Under the pieces are notes generated by a model, which was not told the origin of the DNA, did no database searches, and worked only from the letters and a program-made list of their open reading frames with translations. The position numbers and the translations under genes were made by a program. From Spirogloea muscicola (lineage: Eukaryota > Streptophyta > Zygnematophyceae > Spirogloeales > Spirogloeaceae), in contig WELB01000019.1 of NCBI GenBank assembly GCA_009602725.1, positions 1-25,224 on the forward strand: a stretch of 25,224 nt of DNA. The letters run 5' to 3'. Shown piece after piece: positions 20,501 through 25,224 of the stretch (positions are counted from its first letter, which is position 1; every line of letters starts with the position of its first letter).

Positions 20501-22021
20501 GATTGTGAGAGACGATGCCACATCTCCCCCAGACTTTATATCTTTGCCATGGCTTTCTATTGCACATGCACCTACGCATGTCGTGTTCGCTTGAAGCCCT
20601 TGCAATAGAAGTGGGTGTGTTGGCTGAACAGAATGGTGGCAAGATGAACGAGTTGGTTAAGGGGCAGATGGGCGAAGTTGTCAAGGCGGCTGTCAGCCAG
20701 GTCCAGAAGAGGAAGGAGCTCTCTCCGCGCACGTTATTCAAGAGGATCAATGTCGCTGATGCGAACGCAGACTCCCTCAGTGGTAAGAGCTTATATTACT
20801 CCTGCATATCTTGGGCATAAGGAGTGGTGCAGGCAGGTTGATGCCAGTCAAAGGGCTCTGTAACGAGTGAGGGCTCCCATACAGGTCTGTACATTGGAGC
20901 ATTTGGACCGTACACGTCCGAGGTGGTGCAGCTGCAGCGTAAGTATGGTCGTTGGGAGGGCGACGGTTCTGCAGACGACATTGGTTTACCATATGAATAT
21001 GTCGAAGCTGTGAAATTGACGGGCGACCTTAACGTACCAGCTGGCCAGGTCAGCCATTACTGTATTGGTGTACTATTGCTTGTGGTGGTTGTCCTCAACG
21101 CTCACTCTTAATAATAGTGTGGGGGTAAACTGTGAACGAATTGCTAACGTCCTGAGCGCTTACATGCATCCGCTTTGCTCTTGCAGGTGACCTTTCGAGC
21201 TAAGATTGGACGTGAAGACCGCTTGTCACATCGAGGAATCTATCCAGAGGAGATTGGTGTGGTATGTCCTCTTGCAAGGATTGGTGAATCTGAGTATAGC
21301 ACAGCGCACCCAGCAGTATATCTGGTCAAGTTGGTGCTAAAGGCTGGTCATAGTTGAGGCGTTTGCCTCTTCAGTCTCTTCTTTCAGGTTGCAGTTCGAC
21401 CTTTGATGACCGATGGGCATCTTTTGTTGTGCTTGCAGACAGCACGCTACAAAGGCCAGGGTAGACTAGCAGAACCTGGTTTCCGCAATCCGAGGTGGAT
21501 AGAGGGGGAGCTTGTGTTACTGGATGGCAAGGTGTGTCTTCTGTGGTGTTTGTTGCTATGCTTATATGATGTACCTGTAATTTGGATGGAATCTGGAAGG
21601 CTTGAGTTCAGGTGACTCTGATCGTAGAGTCCTCCTGCATCTTGTCCAGCTACATGGAGAACTCGAATCATGGTCTGACAATTATCATAGTTTCTACAAC
21701 CTGCTGCCTTTCTTTAAAAGAGGTTAATGGCTTGTCATGTGCAATGTCATCTCTCAGAACCAGGGATTATTAGCTGATACCTATGTGGCAAACAAGCTCT
21801 GAAGCAGAGGAGCTCTGCAGCAGTATATTGCCTTCAAGAGAATGATCTTCTTATCGTTGATTGTTGCACAGTCACTGGCGATGACAATGAAAGGAGCTGG
21901 CAGTGCGAGCAGCGCAGAGCTGGGCTTTGTGTACACTGTCCCCGAGAAGCACTTCCTTGTTCTGTTTAATCGGCTCAAGCTCCAGGACTATGTGCACAGA
22001 CTGGGCACTCAGCTCAGCTAG
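17527..22021 (+). CDS. EX1: EXECUTER family chloroplast singlet-oxygen sensor (11 exons)
   Basis: In plants EXECUTER proteins sit at thylakoid grana margins, where oxidation of a Trp in the C-terminal sensor domain triggers FtsH proteolysis and retrograde signalling. Exons read are 17527-18294, 18505-18621, 18889-18954, 19091-19197, 19322-19403, 19571-20317, about 20533-20782, 20885-21048, 21187-21261, 21439-21531 and 21872-22021, giving about 872 residues. The exon 7 acceptor is uncertain; all other phases join cleanly. Motifs in order: a Ser/Ala/Arg-rich N-terminus suited to a transit peptide; [19 protein letters not shown] (to 256); the UVR-like [20 protein letters not shown] and [17 protein letters not shown] (257-317); [18 protein letters not shown] (318 on); [68 protein letters not shown]; then [24 protein letters not shown] and [13 protein letters not shown]. 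Trp812 lies in the position expected for the plant sensor Trp643 (my inference). Exon 6 is acidic and longer than in plants. EX2 is the alternative name; algal copies may predate the EX1/EX2 split. Confidence 0.93.
18257..18294 (+). other. Start of the conserved EXECUTER core at the exon 1 end
   Basis: The codons for [13 protein letters not shown] close exon 1 at 18294, phase 0, right before GTCAGT. They join FQLEDAVD in exon 2 to give the helical lead into the UVR-like repeat. This marks where conservation begins. The 230 or so residues before it are low complexity. Confidence 0.7.
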
Positions 22022-22553
22022 ACTTTCTTATAGGCTTGTTTGAGCAACCAGCTCATGATGTAGTACTTGATGAGCTGAGACAGTCTGTTGGAGGCGCTGC
22101 CCTATCTGGGCGGTTCTGCCCTACCTGGGCATGAAAGCCTCCTTGTGCAGAAAACTTGTTGGCCTTTCCTGTAGCCCCTCCCGACCTTTTTGGATTTTGC
22201 AGTCAAGTTTGTCAAACCTTTGTAATCAGCTCAAGGAAACATTGGAAAGTAGATCACAAGTGGCCGGCACCCAGCGATGACCATCAAGCTGCCATACTTA
22301 TGAGTTGTCTACGGTTGGGGGTGCATGCGGTGCACATTCGTATTCTGTTGGGCCTCTGTGCTAAGCTGGCGCGCATCATATCCGTATACAATCAGACCTC
22401 TGAGTGCCTCCTCCCAACTTGCAGGCAGGCTAGGTTGTGTCACTGAGTCTCTTTGTCTAAGTTGTCAGTCTGACTTCATGAAGTCACTTGCAGTAACGAG
22501 CTAATAGAATGACCTTGTGCAGCAAGTGTATTCTTAATAGGGATTGCCTCTTG
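22022..22553. other. Convergent 3' intergenic region between EXECUTER and CCDC22
   Basis: No gene is seen. The two flanking genes end facing each other, so this stretch holds both 3' UTRs. TGTAA at 22221-22225, about 200 bases after the EXECUTER stop, is a candidate green-algal polyadenylation signal for that gene. No equally clear signal was found for the minus-strand gene. Confidence 0.5.
22221..22225 (+). terminator. Candidate TGTAA polyadenylation signal of the EXECUTER gene
   Basis: TGTAA is the usual chlorophyte polyadenylation motif. It occurs here on the coding strand about 200 bases past the stop codon. A five-base motif is expected by chance in this length, so support is weak. Confidence 0.3.
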
Positions 22554-25224
22554 TCAGCTTCCCTTGTCCAACTGACGCTGAAGCTCTAAATTCTCAGCCC
22601 GGACAGCCTCAAGGTCCCTACGTAGACGTGTAGCATCAGTGGGCCGCTTGGTGAGGTTGTCAAGCTCATCCTGCAGCTCGGCTACCTGGCGCTCGGCGCG
22701 GTCGGCGTCGGCGGCGCGGGCGCTCAGCGCCTCAAAGCTCTGATGCATGTGAGCCAGCAGCCGGTATGCATCCCGGCAGATGATGTCCTTCTAAGCATTC
22801 CTGGCATAAGACCCCAGTCATAGGTGATCAGGATTCCGACTATGTGATCAGGTTCACGGGCTAGGGCCAGGCTTCGACGCTGAGCTTAAGGAGCACAATT
22901 AAGCTTTAAGCTTTAATTGATACAAGGCGAGCACCAGTTGCTTTCATCCTGTAGCAATAAGCTGTACGTAAGTGGAGAGAGCATGTCAAAGCTCTTCAAT
23001 TGCTCATCATCAAGGCGGAGCATGCAGGACTATGGAGTCGGGCAATGGTAGGAGGTTTGCACAGGCACCTGAAAACAAGCTCGTCAACAAGGGCGTCCTC
23101 GCGGGCGAGGCGGTCAGCGGCAGCGTTGGCTTCACGCTGAACGCTGCGCACGCTGTCCAGGATGGACGCGTTCACTGCCTCTTGCTTGCGGAGGTGCCGC
23201 ACGAGCTCCATAATACGGCCCACGTACGCGCCGCGGCCCGCAACTGGTGCTCCTGGCACCGCCTCCAGCTCCGCCACCAACGCCTCTTCCTCCTCCTTGC
23301 TGCACAGCCACAAGCAAAATGGCCTGTAGGACTAACACAAACTTAAGATAGTATTAAGTCCATGGCTGGCAACAACTTCTACTTCCTCGACTGCACCCTG
23401 ACATACTCTCGTGCAGTGGGGCGAACACGGTCTCCAACCAGGCCTCAGGGCTTCAGCAACGAAGCCTCAGCCCTGACTTCAGAAGCGACTTGCATTCTAG
23501 CAGCTGGCCAAGAAGAGACTTTGCGACCAGTATTGCTACTGCGCGCTGCTCGCCCTGCGGCGGCAGTGGTGCAGCAAGGGGTTGAGGCTCCGCACGTGGC
23601 CCGGAGGAGTGCAGCAGTCTCGTGCAGCCGGTCAGTAGCGCGAGCGCTTTGGCTGGCCGCCGCTGCTTCCTCTTGTCGCAGCCCGTCCAGCTCAGCCATC
23701 AGCGGCGCCCTCAACGCCTCCCTGGTTGGCGGCAAGAGAGCCGGCAAGAGCACAGCGAGCACACATTGCAGGCTCAAGACCTTCGACCAGAATACTGGAG
23801 CTGAGCTTTCTGATGGTCCTTGATGTGCAGAGATGCAGCAACCTGTATACATTCGGGCAAATAAGGGGACCTGGTTTGTAGTCATCATATTAGACAACAA
23901 TTTACCCCTAATGTAGCAACTGGAGTTCAAGTGGGCGCACCACTCCGCTTGCAATTGGGCACGCCGCGCTTCGCCATCACGCAACCGCTGTCGAAGGCCA
24001 GCGGCTGCTTCAGCAGCAGCCTCTCCACGCCTCACGGTGCCCAGCACCAGCTCGGCGGCGCGCTCCATGAGGAACAGTGCCGCCTCGCGGCCCCGTGCGG
24101 CTGCCTCTTTTGCTGCAGCCTCATGCTCATTTGCCTCTGCAAGCCTGTCTGTCTGCGCAACAAGGTGCACGATGGAAATGGACTCAGCAACTTCGCAGTA
24201 ACTTTGCAGCTGGGGCTCAACTAGCTCTCTGTGGTTCTCGTAGAATCAAGAGCTTGATACCATACGCCCTCAGCCTACACCCAGTTACTATCCCCAAGAG
24301 CTGAGACACTCGGCAGCAGAGGAGGACTACTGGCTGTGGTTGTGCAGGTCCAAGATCAAAGAGATTAGTAGTCTACACCACATTGATGCTTCTCTAAGCC
24401 ATCAAGCGCTGCTCACCCGGGCATCGGCGGCAGCCGCATCGCCCACCGGCCGACCCGCCACAGTGCCTGTCGCAACCGAAGCCCCATCCAAGCCGTCTCG
24501 GTAGCTGTCATCCGGCGCCAGCAGGCACGGCGGCCAGCAGCCGCCTCTTCCAAGCACTGCCGTCTGAGTCCCCGTGCGTGCAACAGCGCCGTGTTGGGGG
24601 GTCCATGATGCCGTCCTCACAGCGGCGGCGCCGGCGGAGGGGCTGTCAGCGTCTCGGAGGACTGTGGCAGCCTCTCTGACAGGGCTCGCTGGAAGCGGAG
24701 GCTCTCCACCGCTGCCAGAGGAGGTGCTCTCCTGCAGGCACTGGGCCAGCGCCGTCGACACAGCCGCCGAGAGCCGCGTCGGCAGTGGCGCCGTCCCTGG
24801 CGCCGCAGCGGCCGCACCCTGCCGACGCAGGGGCCGGCGGAGGCGCGGCTTGGCAGCGGCGGCGGCGCTGTGGGCGTGCGAGAGCTGGGTGGCGAGGAAC
24901 TGGAGGAGCGCGCGGGTGTCGCCCTCGCTGGGGTACAGGAACTGGCAGCACCGCGCCGGCCATCAGGCGGCTGCGCTTGCCCGCGAGGCTCAGGGTTCAG
25001 GGGTTCAGGGTTTGTGGGTGTCAGGGCGGGAGGGAGAGGGCCTTGTGGACGCCAAGCTCAGGGGAGCGGGCTCTGCGGGGGGGCCCTGCCTGGTGGAAGC
25101 CGAGCTCGTGGCGGTAGCCCAGCTGCTTGACGGCGGCCGCCAGGTTGGCGCACAGCCGGAAGCGCGCCGACGCCTCGCGCGGGAAGCCGCCCGGCAGGCC
25201 CGCCCCGGCGGCGGCGGCTCCGGC
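22554..25224 (-). CDS. CCDC22: CCDC22 homologue, Commander/CCC complex subunit (partial at window edge)
   Basis: CCDC22 pairs with CCDC93 and COMMD proteins in the Commander complex, which recycles membrane cargo from endosomes. Minus-strand exons read (5' to 3') are 25224-25090 (continuing outside), 24941-24621, 24563-24417, 24209-23941, 23721-23596, 23299-23069 and 22790-22554, about 489 residues. The N-terminal calponin-homology-like domain shows SARFRLCANLAAAVKQLGYR then HELGFHQ joined to FLYPSEGDTRALLQFLA. A Pro/Ala-rich linker follows, then coiled coil (HLVAQTDRLAEANEHEAAAK, LQAEW joined to EALRAPLMAELDGLR, KEEEEALVAELEAVPG). The C-terminus has YVGRIMELVRHLRKQEAVNA, ALVDELVF and KDIICRDAYRLLAHMHQSFE, matching the metazoan block with TDELVF, KxYxxLAxLH. 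Phases join except between 23069 and 22790, where a tiny exon encoding about three or four residues is probably missing from my model. The first intron seems to use a GC donor (CAG/GCAGGG at 25089-25084). The first exon is off the window. Confidence 0.85.
24944..25089 (-). other. Probable GC-AG intron in the CCDC22 gene
   Basis: The codons for HELGFHQ end at 25090 and those for FLYPSEGD start at 24941. Together they match the family continuity across this point. The base pair after the CAG exon end is GC, giving CAG/GCAGGG, and the acceptor is CTGCCAG. There is no GT that would keep both motifs, so a GC-AG intron is the simplest reading. GC donors are a known minor class in eukaryotes, including algae. 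Confidence 0.65.

Overview
This window is eukaryotic nuclear DNA, most likely from a green alga, possibly a trebouxiophyte. The reasons are genes built of many short exons separated by GT-AG introns (one looks GC-AG), an EXECUTER-type chloroplast singlet-oxygen sensor, a plant-style GH27 alpha-galactosidase, a bHLH resembling the streptophyte RSL group, GC-rich low-complexity DNA, and a candidate TGTAA polyadenylation motif. The taxonomic placement is inference. No rRNA, tRNA, CRISPR array or bacterial operon was seen.

Layout: (1) 494-4556, plus strand: a 15-exon secreted alpha-galactosidase that I could splice in frame from start to stop (427 residues). (2) 4557-13172: a long repeat-rich, gene-poor stretch. 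It holds a decayed non-LTR retrotransposon with an N-terminal RT piece near 7953-8243 and a zinc-knuckle plus endonuclease-like C-terminus at 8648-9490. Its 3' tail is repeated in truncated copies at 6485-6835, 9595-9960 and near 17041-17220. A separate family of short repeats with a GGCTGG/CCAGCC hairpin is scattered over 8280-8640 and 11005-11690. An N gap lies at 11933-12314. (3) 13173-15600, plus: a large Ser-rich protein ending in a split bHLH domain. (4) 15601-17526: mostly non-coding with repeat remnants. (5) 17527-22021, plus: an 11-exon EXECUTER homologue (UVR-like region plus singlet-oxygen-sensor C-terminus, about 872 residues). (6) 22554-25224, minus: the 3' seven or more exons of a CCDC22 homologue, a Commander/CCC complex subunit, running off the right edge and converging tail to tail with EXECUTER.

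The four genes do not form one pathway. They act in the secretory route or wall (GH27), nucleus (bHLH), chloroplast (EXECUTER) and endosomes (CCDC22). I see no convincing new multi-gene system. The best leads are the algal EXECUTER gene model with its conserved sensor tryptophan context, the bHLH whose basic region resembles the plant RSL class, and the nested retroelement and hairpin-repeat region. Exon borders were chosen by eye from GT/AG sites, frame continuity and remembered family motifs; no alignment was run.
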